DNA of 64,000 nucleotides from an uncultured Clostridia bacterium (GTDB lineage: Bacteria; Bacillota; Clostridia; Oscillospirales; Ruminococcaceae): positions 1 through 64,000 of the forward strand of contig CANQOC010000013.1 in NCBI GenBank assembly GCA_947625375.1, given 5' to 3'. A program made the position numbers and the translations under genes. Below are positions 24,806 through 32,253 of this stretch, one piece after another (the first letter of the stretch is position 1; each line of letters opens with the position of its first letter). The notes below the pieces were generated by a model. It was not told where the DNA came from. It saw only the letters and a program-made list of their open reading frames with translations, and made no database searches.

Positions 24806-25765
24806 TTATTCGGCCTTGCGGATATAAATCCGCTCATTCTCGGCATCGAGGTCGGCCTTGACCTTTGCGCCGCCCTTGATGTCAAGCGCTTCAAGATAGT
24901 CCTTCGGGAGCTGGAGCCTTCCGGTCCTGTCGAGGACGATAAGCTCCTCCGAAGCCTCTTCGGGGACTTCGCCTTCGTCCCACCCCGACGTCTCGGACAT
25001 TATTTCGGCGTGTGATTTCTTGATAATCTCGCTCGATGTCCGTCCGTCGCGGATTGCGACGACTCTGTCTATCTGTTTCGCAAGCCTTAGGTCGTGGGTG
25101 ACGATTACAACCGTCACTCCGCGGTTTTTGTTTATGTCCTTAAAGACCTGTAACAACTGGTCCGAGGTTTTCGTATCGACCGAGCCGGTCGGCTCGTCTG
25201 CCAGGAGTATGACCGGGTCGTTCGCGAGGGATATCGCAATCGCGACCCTTTGCTGTTCTCCGCCCGACATCTGGTCGAGGCGGGAGTTGATTCTGTTCGA
25301 CAGACCGACGGCGTCGAGCAGCTCAAGCGCCTTTTCGCGGCGCTCCTTCTGCCCCTGAAGGAGCATCGGAAGCTCGACGTTCTGTACCGCCGTGAGGTAT
25401 GGGACGAGGTTTCTCGCGTTATTCTGCCACACAAACCCGACGGTGTTGCGCTTATATATCATGTAGTCCTCTTCGGTAAATTTCAAAAGGTTTCTGCCGT
25501 TCACGGTCAGGCTTCCGGCCGACGGCTTATCGAGTCCGCCGAGCATATTCAGAAGGGTCGACTTTCCGCTTCCCGACGTTCCGACAATCGCGACAAGCTC
25601 GCCGCGCTTAATCTGTAAATCAAGGCCCTGTAGCGCCACGACCTCGACCTTGTCGGTCTTGTATATCTTAACGAGGTTCTCGCACTCAATCGCGTATTCC
25701 GACTCGGCGGCAAGCTCCTGTTCGTGCTCGAGCTTCTTCTTTTTCTTTTTAGTCAACGATTTCAC
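24806..25765 (-). CDS. LolD/MacB-type ABC ATPase with C-terminal AbrB-like domain
   Basis: The start is uncertain because it overlaps the upstream gene. GTG 25765 lies in the overlap; the preferred protein is 319 residues. After a Lys-rich leader comes an ABC domain with Walker A GTSGSGKST, Q-loop VWQNNARN, signature MSGGEQQRVA, Walker B VILLADEP and H-loop VTHD. The last about 48 residues (VLDRTGRLQLPKDYLEALDI, then KGGAKVKADL) match the swapped-hairpin AbrB/MazE/SpoVT fold, an odd addition to a transporter ATPase. It is probably the partner of the neighbouring ATPase and of the FtsX permease at the operon's end. Confidence 0.85.
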   Translation of the reverse strand: MKSLTKKKKKKLEHEQELAAESEYAIECENLVKIYKTDKVEVVALQGLDLQIKRGELVAIVGTSGSGKSTLLNMLGGLDKPSAGSLTVNGRNLLKFTEEDYMIYKRNTVGFVWQNNARNLVPYLTAVQNVELPMLLQGQKERREKALELLDAVGLSNRINSRLDQMSGGEQQRVAIAISLANDPVILLADEPTGSVDTKTSDQLLQVFKDINKNRGVTVVIVTHDLRLAKQIDRVVAIRDGRTSSEIIKKSHAEIMSETSGWDEGEVPEEASEELIVLDRTGRLQLPKDYLEALDIKGGAKVKADLDAENERIYIRKAE

Positions 25766-26426
25766 CGTCCTCAAGCGTATAAACTCGGTCGGCAATTTCA
25801 AGAAGACTTACGTCGTGAGTCGTCATGACAATCGTCATGTGCTCGTCGAGAACAAGCCTCTTGAACAGCTCTACAATGTGGTGACTCGTGCCCGAATCGA
25901 GCTCGGCGGTCGGCTCGTCGGCAAAGATTATCTTCGGCTCATGTGCAAGAGCGCGCGCAATCGCGACCCTTTGCTGCTCGCCGCCCGAAAGCTCTCCGGG
26001 GCGGTGGTCCATTCTCTTTGCGAGTCCGACCTCTTCAAGACACCTCTTTGCGCGCTCCTCGCGCTTTTTTTCGTCAAATCCCGCGAGCCTCAGTCCGAAG
26101 TCGACGTTTTCATATGCCGTCATCGAGCTCATCAGCGCGACCGACTGGAACACAAACGCCATCTTGTACCGCCGGATTTCGTCCCGCTTGGCGTCCGAGA
26201 GCTTTGTGATGTCCTCGCCGTCGAAGAAAACCTCGCCCGAGGTCGGACGGTCGAGCGCGCCGAGCATGTTTATAAGTGTGGTCTTTCCGGAGCCGGACCG
26301 GCCTTTCAGTATGGTCAGACGCCCCTCGGCGACGCTCATGTCTATTCCCTTTAGTGCGTGCACAACGCTGCCGTCGCCGATGACAAAATCCCGGGTCACG
26401 CCCTTTGCGGTCAAAAGTTCTGCCAT
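25749..26426 (-). CDS. LolD/MacB-type ABC transporter ATPase
   Basis: The start is ATG 26426 behind GGGAGG; an upstream extension would be untranslated leader. The protein has 225 residues, standard for LolD/MacB/FtsE ATPases. Motifs: Walker A GRSGSGKTT, Q-loop FVFQSVALM, signature LSGGEQQRVA, Walker B IIFADEPT and H-loop TTHD, all intact. It is the first gene of the long minus-strand operon. It overlaps the second ATPase by about 17 bases, which suggests a heterodimer. Confidence 0.9.
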   Translation of the reverse strand: MAELLTAKGVTRDFVIGDGSVVHALKGIDMSVAEGRLTILKGRSGSGKTTLINMLGALDRPTSGEVFFDGEDITKLSDAKRDEIRRYKMAFVFQSVALMSSMTAYENVDFGLRLAGFDEKKREERAKRCLEEVGLAKRMDHRPGELSGGEQQRVAIARALAHEPKIIFADEPTAELDSGTSHHIVELFKRLVLDEHMTIVMTTHDVSLLEIADRVYTLEDGEIVD

Positions 26427-26574
26427 TATTCCTCCCGCGGGTTTTGTGCAATATGCACAATTCACCCCGCTTTGACGCATAAACGACTCTAAGCAAATAC
26501 GCATTCCGACAAATCGCGGAAGTTGTATTTGCTCATAATCAAAAGCTATTCGGTTGAGATATCTCTTTTGTGTT
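26427..26574 (-). promoter_or_regulatory. Structured leader of the long operon
   Basis: The untranslated leader is about 150 bases long. On the minus strand GCAAATAC pairs with GTATTTGC around an inner TTCCG/CGGAA stem. Further on a GTGCA/TGCAC hairpin (26445-26457) lies just before the ribosome-binding site. I recognise no known riboswitch. Confidence 0.5.
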
Positions 26575-26580
26575 ATTGAT

Positions 26581-26609
26581 ATTATACCAAAGTGAACGCG
26601 CGGTGTCAA
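26581..26609 (-). promoter_or_regulatory. Strong sigma-A promoter of the long operon
   Basis: On the minus strand TTGACA (26609-26604), a 17-base spacer and TATAAT (26586-26581) match the consensus exactly. It is the only clear promoter I see for the run of genes down to 6.9 kb. Confidence 0.85.
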
Positions 26610-26759
26610 GTCCAAACGCACATTTTTCACAAAAAAATCTTGCCTTCGGACAATTTTTCTATATATGGTGCCCCGACGGTTTTCGATATCAAAATTTAGT
26701 CAAATTTCTGCCCTCTGACTATCCGACTTCTGCCTTCTTTATGTGTCGCCCGGACACAT

Positions 26760-26800
26760 AAAAGCACCCCCGCACCGTCTGCATCAGTGCGGGGGTTTTT
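26760..26800. terminator. Terminator after the surface-protein gene
   Basis: CCCCCGCAC (26767-26775) pairs with GTGCGGGGG (26787-26795), with T runs on either strand. It ends the surface-protein gene on the minus strand and shields the long-operon promoter. The gap 26610-26759 holds a short heptamer array (about 26704-26742) and no gene. Confidence 0.8.
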
Positions 26801-26839
26801 AACCGTATTAGCGGTTTATCCTTCTTTTAATAGGAGGAA

Positions 26840-28699
26840 TTAGTGCTTCTTGGAGACGACAGCCGCAGCAGCAGCAATCATCATCGGGACGAGAGCAAGA
26901 GCAACACCGGTAACAGGGTTCTGTTCGGGTTCTGCAGCAGGAGTCTCGTCAGCGCCGTCGTCGACGTTCATGTCGTCGCCTTCGGCGGGATCTTCTTCAG
27001 TGTCGCCCTGTTCCGTCGGCGGGTCTACTGTTTCGGTAGCAGCAGGAGCCTCGGGAATGAGGAGGTAGAGTCTCTTGGCATATGCAGGCTCAAGGTCAGC
27101 ATCCTGATTGTAGGTCAGGTAAGCGATACCGTTGGCGATGCAGAAGTCCTTGTTGGTTACATAGGTCATAACAGTTGCAAGGTCAGCATCAGAGAGCTGT
27201 CTTGAGTCAGTAGCTTCCTCGCCGGTAGCGGCGTTTTTGAAGGTGGTGCCTTTATAAGCCTTGATGAGACCCATGAGCATTGTAAGGGTGTCATAGTTCT
27301 CGAGATAAGCGTTCGGGTCGGTCATACCGCCGGCAGCGTATCTAACCTGTTCGCCGTCGTACATAACCTTATCGCCGTAAGCCCAGCCGAGCTTGCCGAG
27401 AGAACCGGAACCGTACATGTTGAGGTCGAGAGGAGCGTTGGCATAGGTACCCCAGTCAATGCTGTAGCGGAGAGGAGAAGCCATGATGGAGTTGTATCTG
27501 TCGAAGAGGGTGATGTTCTCGAAGATAACGAACTCAACATTGCTCCAGCCGTAGGTCGAATCGTTCAGATACTGAATCGGAACGTCGAATTCGAGCTTTT
27601 CGGCCTTGCCGTTGATGGTCTGCTCGGTGATATACTTTCTGGAACCGGTGTAGTTGAAGATGGTCTCAGAAGTGCTGGAGCCGTCGAATGCCCAGAGGCT
27701 GTAGGTTGCGCCGCCGTTTACGGCATCGTAGAGCTCGACAACGAGCTTAACGGTGTCGGAAGCAGAGGAAGCGATAGCAGCTCTGTTAGCAAGGGTGTGG
27801 TCCCAAACGATGGGGTGAGTGGCAAAGTGGTCGTAGTTGTAACCTCTATTGCCGAACCAGTTGCCGGCGCTGATGTTGTTTCTGTCGGCGGTGTGCTCAA
27901 GGTATCTGGTGGTCCAGTCGCCGGAAGCCCAAGCGTAACCCTGATTTACAGCACCGGTAACAGTGTTCTCAACGATCTGCGGGTTCATGCTGGTGAGGTA
28001 GAAGTGAGAGCCGTTGATTTCGTTGCCGTCGGCATCGTAGAAGATAACGCCGCAATCATAAGCGTTGTCTTTATTGAGGTCACGGGAACCGTCGTCTCTC
28101 ATGTGGTCGACGTCAACCTGTGCTCCATAGTGGCCGGCAGTCTGAACAGTACCGGTAACTCTGATGGAGGTGATGCCGCCGAAGACAGCAGTCTGCGGAA
28201 CAGTGGTGGAGCCGGAAACAGAGTTGTAGTTCTGACCGACTATACCGAAGTAGACACGGTGGGTAGAGGTGTTAAGGCGCGGGTTGTTGGCCGCAATAGC
28301 CTCGGGAGTCCACCATTTTGCCTTGTACTCAGCGTTGTCGTTAGAGCCGACAGACTTCTGGGATTCAAGGGAGTATTCCTGACCCGCAACGATAACGGAC
28401 CAGTTGATGGTGCTGCCCGAAACGTTATCGCCAACAGCGCGGGGAAGAGTGAGCTCGAAGTAGCTGCCCTGAGTCATATAGCCGTAAAGGCCGGTAACAG
28501 GGATATCGAGAGTGATGGTCTTGGACGAATACTTGTAAACATCGTCGTAAACAAGGCCGTTTCCGTCAAAATACGGGACACCGGTTTCATCGAGAACGAG
28601 CGGATAAAGCGGGATCTCGACGTCGGCGAAAGCGGTGATAGCCATTGCAGAGAGGGCTATCATGACAGCCAGAACGGCTGCCAAAATTTTCTTTGCCAT
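26840..28699 (-). CDS. Secreted cell-surface protein with NPVTG C-terminal anchor
   Basis: The protein has 619 residues. There is a signal peptide (about 1-25, ending TAFA). A large beta-rich body with no family I recognise covers about 26-540. An acidic Pro/Glu/Asp-rich spacer (about 560-590) follows. The C-terminal signal NPVTGVALALVPM, a hydrophobic stretch and VSKKH make an NPxTG-type sorting or membrane-anchor tail common in this bacterial group. Codons such as GCA, GTT and CTT are used more than in the neighbours, and the gene has its own consensus promoter and leader hairpin. This suggests an abundant envelope protein (inference). The ligand is unknown. Confidence 0.8.
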   Translation of the reverse strand: MAKKILAAVLAVMIALSAMAITAFADVEIPLYPLVLDETGVPYFDGNGLVYDDVYKYSSKTITLDIPVTGLYGYMTQGSYFELTLPRAVGDNVSGSTINWSVIVAGQEYSLESQKSVGSNDNAEYKAKWWTPEAIAANNPRLNTSTHRVYFGIVGQNYNSVSGSTTVPQTAVFGGITSIRVTGTVQTAGHYGAQVDVDHMRDDGSRDLNKDNAYDCGVIFYDADGNEINGSHFYLTSMNPQIVENTVTGAVNQGYAWASGDWTTRYLEHTADRNNISAGNWFGNRGYNYDHFATHPIVWDHTLANRAAIASSASDTVKLVVELYDAVNGGATYSLWAFDGSSTSETIFNYTGSRKYITEQTINGKAEKLEFDVPIQYLNDSTYGWSNVEFVIFENITLFDRYNSIMASPLRYSIDWGTYANAPLDLNMYGSGSLGKLGWAYGDKVMYDGEQVRYAAGGMTDPNAYLENYDTLTMLMGLIKAYKGTTFKNAATGEEATDSRQLSDADLATVMTYVTNKDFCIANGIAYLTYNQDADLEPAYAKRLYLLIPEAPAATETVDPPTEQGDTEEDPAEGDDMNVDDGADETPAAEPEQNPVTGVALALVPMMIAAAAAVVSKKH

Positions 28700-28740
28700 A
28701 GTGATTTTCCTCCTTTAAAATTTAGGATATGGTTTTCATC

Positions 28741-28756
28741 CCTATACGGGTATAGG
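28741..28756 (-). promoter_or_regulatory. 5' leader hairpin of the surface-protein gene
   Basis: CCTATACGGGTATAGG is a 7-bp stem with a 2-base centre, placed in the leader between the promoter and AAAGGAGG. Hairpins in this position often stabilise abundant messages. Confidence 0.5.
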
Positions 28757-28791
28757 AATTTTGGTTTGTCTCGGGAATCCAAGACATAAGC

Positions 28792-28820
28792 AGTATAACA
28801 TCATTTCGCGGAATTGTCAA
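28792..28820 (-). promoter_or_regulatory. Sigma-A promoter of the surface-protein gene
   Basis: On the minus strand TTGACA (28820-28815), 17 bases, TATACT (28797-28792). Confidence 0.8.
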
Positions 28821-28984
28821 CCCTTTTCCAATTTATTTTGAAAAAAGTACCGCGATGAATGTAAAAACCGCTGTCTTTGCTTCCCGCTGTCTAAATAGTG
28901 TCATCTGTCCCGCAAATTGTTTCAAAGAATTTTTGTTTTTCTCAGATTTAGCGATTCTGCACAATGGCTTGCGGGACAATATGT

Positions 28985-30553
28985 CTATTTTGCATAATCA
29001 ACTGCGCGGGATTCGCGGATAAGGTTGACCTTAATCTGTCCGGGATAGTCCATTTCGTCCTCAATCTTCTTCGAGATTTCTCGCGCGACGATGACCATCT
29101 GTTCGTCGTTGACCTTTTCCGGAATCACAAGGATTCGGACCTCGCGCCCGGCCTGGATTGCGAATGATTTTTCGACGCCGTCGAAGCTCGAGCATATTTC
29201 TTCAAGCTTTTCGAGGCGCTTGATGTAGTTTTCAAAGTTTTCGGAGCGCGCCGCGGGTCTTGCCGCCGAAATCGCGTCGGCCGCCTGTACAAGCGCGGCA
29301 ATCACGCTGTGACACTCGACGTCGCCATGATGCGCCTCGATAGCGTGAATGATGTCCGGCGACTCCTTATATTTTTTGCATACGTCGACGCCGATTTGGA
29401 CGTGTGACCCTTCGATTTCGTGAGACAGCGCCTTTCCGATGTCGTGCAGAAGACCGGCTCTGCGGGCGAGCGTCGGGTCGACGCCGAGCTCCGAAGCCAT
29501 CATTCCGGCGAGGTGCGCGACCTCGATTGAGTGGTTCAGGACGTTCTGACGGTAGCTGGTGCGGTAATGCAGGCGCCCGATGAGCTTTACGAGCTCGTGG
29601 TTGAGTCCGTGGATATTCGCCTCGAGGATTGCCCTCTCGCCCTCGGACTTGATGACCTGTTCGACCTCGCGCCTTGCCTTGTCGACCATTTCCTCGATGC
29701 GCGTCGGGTGGATTCTTCCGTCCTGAATAAGCTTTTCAAGCGCAATTCTCGCGACCTCGCGTCTTACCGGGTCGAAGCAGGACAGGGTGATTGTCTCGGG
29801 TGTGTCGTCGATGATGAGGTCGACGCCGGTGAGCTGTTCGATTGCGCGGATATTTCTTCCCTCGCGTCCGATGATTCGTCCCTTCATCTCGTCGTTCGGA
29901 AGCGGGACAACGCTTACCGCAGACTCGGAAACCTGATCCGCGGCGCATCTTGCGATTGCGAGCGAGATAAGCTGTCTCGCCTTTGCCTCACATTCCTCCT
30001 TCGCCTGCTGCTCATATGCCAGAATCTTGACCGCCTTTTCGTGGACAAGGTCGTCCTCAAGCTGTTTTAAAAGGTATTCCTTAGCCTGTTCGACGGTGAA
30101 CTGTGAAATCCGCTCGAGCATCTCAATCTGGCTCATGCGGACCTTTTCGGCCTCGGCGAGCTTTTCGTCCGCCTGATTCAGCTTCTGCTGGACAAGGTCG
30201 TTCTTTCGGTCGAGATTGTCGAGCTTCTTGTCGAGGGTCTCCTCCTTTTGCTGGATGCGTCTTTCCTGTCTCGAGACCTCGGTGCGGCGTTCCTTAATTT
30301 CGCGTTCGGCTTCCTGCCGCGCTTTATATATCTCGTCCTTGGTCTCAATCAGCTTTTCCTTTTTGAGTGAATCGGCGTTTTTCTTGGCTTCCTCGACGAT
30401 GCGCTCGGCCTCTTGCTCCGCCGAACCGATTTGTGCTTCTGCTTTTTCTTTTCTATCATTATAGCCGCGCTTATAGAGGATAAAACCCGAAACAACGGCA
30501 CCTATGACGGCGGTGACGACGGCTATAAGCAGTGTTACCCAAATAGGTATCAT
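28985..30553 (-). CDS. rny: Ribonuclease Y
   Basis: ATG 30553 is 8 bases after GGAG and gives 522 residues, the family's length; upstream ATGs overlap the ribosome-binding site. There is an N-terminal membrane helix (about 4-26), a long coiled coil (about 30-200), and a KH domain with [15 protein letters not shown] (about 215-230). The HD domain (about 335-430) has the metal ligands in [18 protein letters not shown] and EAHHGD. RNase Y is the membrane-bound endoribonuclease that starts mRNA decay in Firmicutes. It is monocistronic, with its own promoter. Confidence 0.96.
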   Translation of the reverse strand: MIPIWVTLLIAVVTAVIGAVVSGFILYKRGYNDRKEKAEAQIGSAEQEAERIVEEAKKNADSLKKEKLIETKDEIYKARQEAEREIKERRTEVSRQERRIQQKEETLDKKLDNLDRKNDLVQQKLNQADEKLAEAEKVRMSQIEMLERISQFTVEQAKEYLLKQLEDDLVHEKAVKILAYEQQAKEECEAKARQLISLAIARCAADQVSESAVSVVPLPNDEMKGRIIGREGRNIRAIEQLTGVDLIIDDTPETITLSCFDPVRREVARIALEKLIQDGRIHPTRIEEMVDKARREVEQVIKSEGERAILEANIHGLNHELVKLIGRLHYRTSYRQNVLNHSIEVAHLAGMMASELGVDPTLARRAGLLHDIGKALSHEIEGSHVQIGVDVCKKYKESPDIIHAIEAHHGDVECHSVIAALVQAADAISAARPAARSENFENYIKRLEKLEEICSSFDGVEKSFAIQAGREVRILVIPEKVNDEQMVIVAREISKKIEDEMDYPGQIKVNLIRESRAVDYAK

Positions 30554-30644
30554 TGACATTTCTCCTTTCATTGAAATTTTAAAATCTATCGCAATAGGAT
30601 AAGATTAGAATCATATAAGCATAATAATGCAATATACAGATATT

Positions 30645-30673
30645 ATTGTATACCGATTTCACAGGATTGTCAA
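30645..30673 (-). promoter_or_regulatory. Sigma-A promoter of rny
   Basis: On the minus strand TTGACA (30673-30668), 17 bases, TACAAT (30650-30645). A heptamer array begins about 15 bases further upstream. Confidence 0.75.
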
Positions 30674-30687
30674 GAATTTTTTTGCAC

Positions 30688-30945
30688 GGTAGTAGTTAGA
30701 GAATAGTTGTTAGTAGTTAGTTGTTAGTATTTGGCAAATATGTACGCATATGGTCCTATTGTGCTTAAAATGTTTATTGTGCACGCTGTTAGAAGTTAGA
30801 AGATAGAGGATAGAAGTTAGAAAGTGCATGGGACAAAATGCGCAAAATGCGTGTAGTTGTTAGAGAATAGTTGTTAGTTGTTAGTATATGGTAAATAAAG
30901 GAAGTGCAGATAGAAGATAGTGTGTCAGAGGTCAGAGGATAGAAA
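30688..30945 (+). repeat. Heptamer arrays and two copies of a longer repeat module
   Basis: Purine-rich heptamers (GTTAGAA, GTTGTTA, GATAGAG) run through the gap between rny and the toxin promoter. Two direct copies of a longer module are present (about 30690-30785 and 30827-30895), including GTTAGAGAATAGTTGTTAG and, in the first, CATATGGTCCTATTGTGCTT. A third, inverted copy lies at about 31683-31800. Confidence 0.75.
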
Positions 30946-30961
30946 TTTGACGGATAAATAA

Positions 30962-30986
30962 AAAGCGCCTGACGGGCAACAGGCGG
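30962..30986 (-). terminator. Minus-strand terminator upstream of the toxin promoter
   Basis: Read on the minus strand, CGCCTG (30985-30980) pairs with CAGGCG (30971-30966) and is followed by CTTTTTATT. It would stop antisense transcripts that read through the whole toxin gene. Confidence 0.65.
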
Positions 30987-30992
30987 GTATTA

Positions 30993-31021
30993 TTGACATT
31001 TTTCGAGCTATATGCTATAAT
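30993..31021 (+). promoter_or_regulatory. Consensus promoter of the toxin mRNA
   Basis: TTGACA (30993-30998), 17 bases, TATAAT (31016-31021). Transcription would start near 31028, giving a leader of about 46 bases. Confidence 0.85.
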
Positions 31022-31050
31022 CAGGCTTGCAGAGAGCCGTGGCGGCGAAG

Positions 31051-31065
31051 CCTCCGAAAAGGAGG
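31051..31065 (+). promoter_or_regulatory. Hairpin masking the toxin ribosome-binding site
   Basis: CCTCC (31051-31055) pairs with GGAGG (31061-31065), the Shine-Dalgarno core of the small peptide gene, around a GAAAA loop. Masked initiation sites are typical of type I toxin mRNAs. Confidence 0.7.
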
Positions 31066-31073
31066 TGTGTTTT

Positions 31074-31145
31074 ATGGAGCAGTTGATTTTATACATCATA
31101 CTCGCATTTATTCTCTTAGAGATTTTAAAAACCATAAAAAAGTAA
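31074..31145 (+). CDS. Small hydrophobic peptide, putative type I toxin
   Basis: This 23-residue peptide begins MEQLILYIILAFILLE and ends ILKTIKK: one membrane helix (about 4-18), an acidic residue at each end of it, and a basic C-terminus. It is too short for routine gene calling. It has an exact consensus promoter, a strong but hairpin-masked AAGGAGGTG, and a strong hairpin that starts at the stop codon. Two antisense transcripts with consensus promoters run toward it. Such an arrangement is that of a membrane-active type I toxin of the Fst/par kind, but the peptide itself matches none I know. Toxicity is inference. Confidence 0.7.
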   Translation: MEQLILYIILAFILLEILKTIKK

Positions 31146-31220
31146 CCGCCAGACTTTGACACGGTGGCGGTTGCTTTTCTTTAAAAAACCAAAACTATGC
31201 TGAGCCGTTCGGCTCTCTGT
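31136..31220 (-). ncRNA. Antisense RNA 1 (putative antitoxin)
   Basis: The minus-strand promoter is TTGACA (31255-31250), 17 bases, TATAAT (31232-31227). Transcription would start near 31220. It begins with a GAGCC-GAAC-GGCTC hairpin (31215-31202), then U/A-rich sequence. It ends in the AACCGCCA/TGGCGGTT stem (31172-31144) followed by a T-rich run, so the hairpin is shared with the toxin mRNA. Its ACGGCTC and CCGCCAC can each pair over 7 bases with GAGCCGT and GTGGCGG in the toxin leader. Convergent RNAs that also pair at their 5' ends are the plan of the enterococcal par (fst) locus. Confidence 0.7.
31144..31180. terminator. Bidirectional terminator shared by toxin mRNA and antisense RNA
   Basis: AACCGCCA (31144-31151) pairs with TGGCGGTT (31165-31172). 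GCTTTTCTTT follows on the plus strand and ACTTTTTTA on the minus strand. The first two bases are part of the toxin stop codon. Confidence 0.8.
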
Positions 31221-31261
31221 GTTTTTATTATAACACGCGGCATTGACTTTGTCAAGTGCCA

Positions 31262-31343
31262 ATAAAAAATAACCGCCGAGCTCTTCCAAAGCGGCGGTTG
31301 CTTTATGCAGTTGACTTAATTGGCGAGCCGTTCGGCTCTCTAT
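31262..31343 (-). ncRNA. Antisense RNA 2, tandem copy
   Basis: A second unit has the same order of parts: TTGACA (31378-31373), 17 bases, TATAAT (31355-31350), the GAGCC-GAAC-GGCTC hairpin (31338-31325), and a terminator stem AACCGCCG/CGGCGGTT (31299-31271) with ATTTTTTATT after it. The flanks have diverged from unit 1, and no second peptide gene accompanies it. It may be a spare antitoxin or one for a related toxin elsewhere. Confidence 0.65.
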
Positions 31344-31379
31344 ACTATTATTATATCACGTCCGTCCCCGTCTGTCAAC

Positions 31380-31972
31380 AGGCAGGCGGATTTAGATGAT
31401 AGAGCGTTAGAGGTTAGATGTTAGAAACTGGAAAGAAAACATTCCGAAAATGTCGAAAATGTCGATAATCCATGGAAGTGAAAAATTAAAGTCCAAAGGC
31501 TTTCGCACTATAATATACTAAAGTTATTATTGCTTTTATACTGACACGCATAATCGACATAATCAGCATAATCGACCCGAAAATGTCGAAAATGTCGAAA
31601 ATTCATAAACCATAAATGCCAAATTATACTTTAATACATTATACCGCAAAAGTGATAGCTTCGTTTTTGTCTTTGAAGTTTCATGCACAATAGACATTTT
31701 AAGCACAATAGGACCATATGCGCCCATATCTGCCAAATACTAACAACTAACAACTATTCTCTGACAACTACATGCACTTTGCACATTTTGCGCATTTTGT
31801 GCGCTACAGAAACACAAATTCTCGAATTGTCTTCCACTTATGGACACAAAATCTTTTTTCATGAATTATCGACATTTTCGACATTATCGAAAGACACTTT
31901 TCAAATTTTGTCCTCCGCAGGAAGACAAATATCCCGCCTCTATCCTCTAATCATCTATCTTCCAACTTCTAC
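31380..31972. repeat. AT-rich repeat island
   Basis: No gene is visible. It contains heptamer arrays (about 31385-31430 and 31925-31972) and three copies of AATGTCGAAAATGTCG-like sequence (31444-31467, 31577-31603, and inverted at 31864-31890). CATAATCGA triplication lies near 31549-31575. The inverted copy of the module from the rny side is at about 31683-31800. Base composition is far more AT-rich than the rest of the window. Confidence 0.7.
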
Positions 31973-32001
31973 TTGACATTTTGCCCCGGCTGCGGTATAA
32001 T
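31973..32001 (+). promoter_or_regulatory. Consensus promoter of the thrS operon
   Basis: TTGACA (31973-31978), 17 bases, TATAAT (31996-32001), directly after a heptamer array. Confidence 0.85.
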
Positions 32002-32007
32002 GCAAAA

Positions 32008-32225
32008 CGAACACGTTGACGGGGAAACCTGCCGCAGAAGCTTGAAGAGAGTGCCGCAAGGGTGTGAGCGGCGCAGCCGAAGCGGCAAGCGGCACCGCCC
32101 CCGAGTGCGCCCAATCAGCGCCGGACCCGCCGTTATCCGGGACAGTTGAGTTACAAATCCGGGTGGAACCGCGGCAATTTAAGCCGCCCCGCGAGCAGAA
32201 ATGCTTGCAGGGCGTTTTTGTTTCC
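32008..32225 (+). promoter_or_regulatory. T-box riboswitch, threonine-specific (ACC specifier)
   Basis: The leader has the T-box parts in order: AGAGAG with the stem I apex (32045-32078, with GGGTG loop), the specifier region GGCACCGCCCCCGAGT with ACC at 32094-32096, the stem III core GCCGTTATCCGG, and the invariant GGGTGGAACCGCGG (32161-32174). A terminator follows (about 32186-32218; GCCC...GGGC then GTTTTTGTTT). Uncharged tRNA-Thr would pair with ACC and with the antiterminator bulge, allowing read-through into the methyltransferase and thrS. Confidence 0.92.
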
Positions 32226-32253
32226 CCGATGTCATCAGAGAGGAGGCCGTGCA

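Noticed and set aside
26427..26630. 68-residue N-terminal extension of the first LolD-type ATPase
   Set aside because: It would begin upstream of the consensus promoter. The internal ATG at 26426 has a strong ribosome-binding site and fits the family's start.
30932..31162. 76-codon minus-strand frame over the toxin locus
   Set aside because: It is antisense to the promoter, leader and peptide gene. It has no ribosome-binding site and crosses two terminators.
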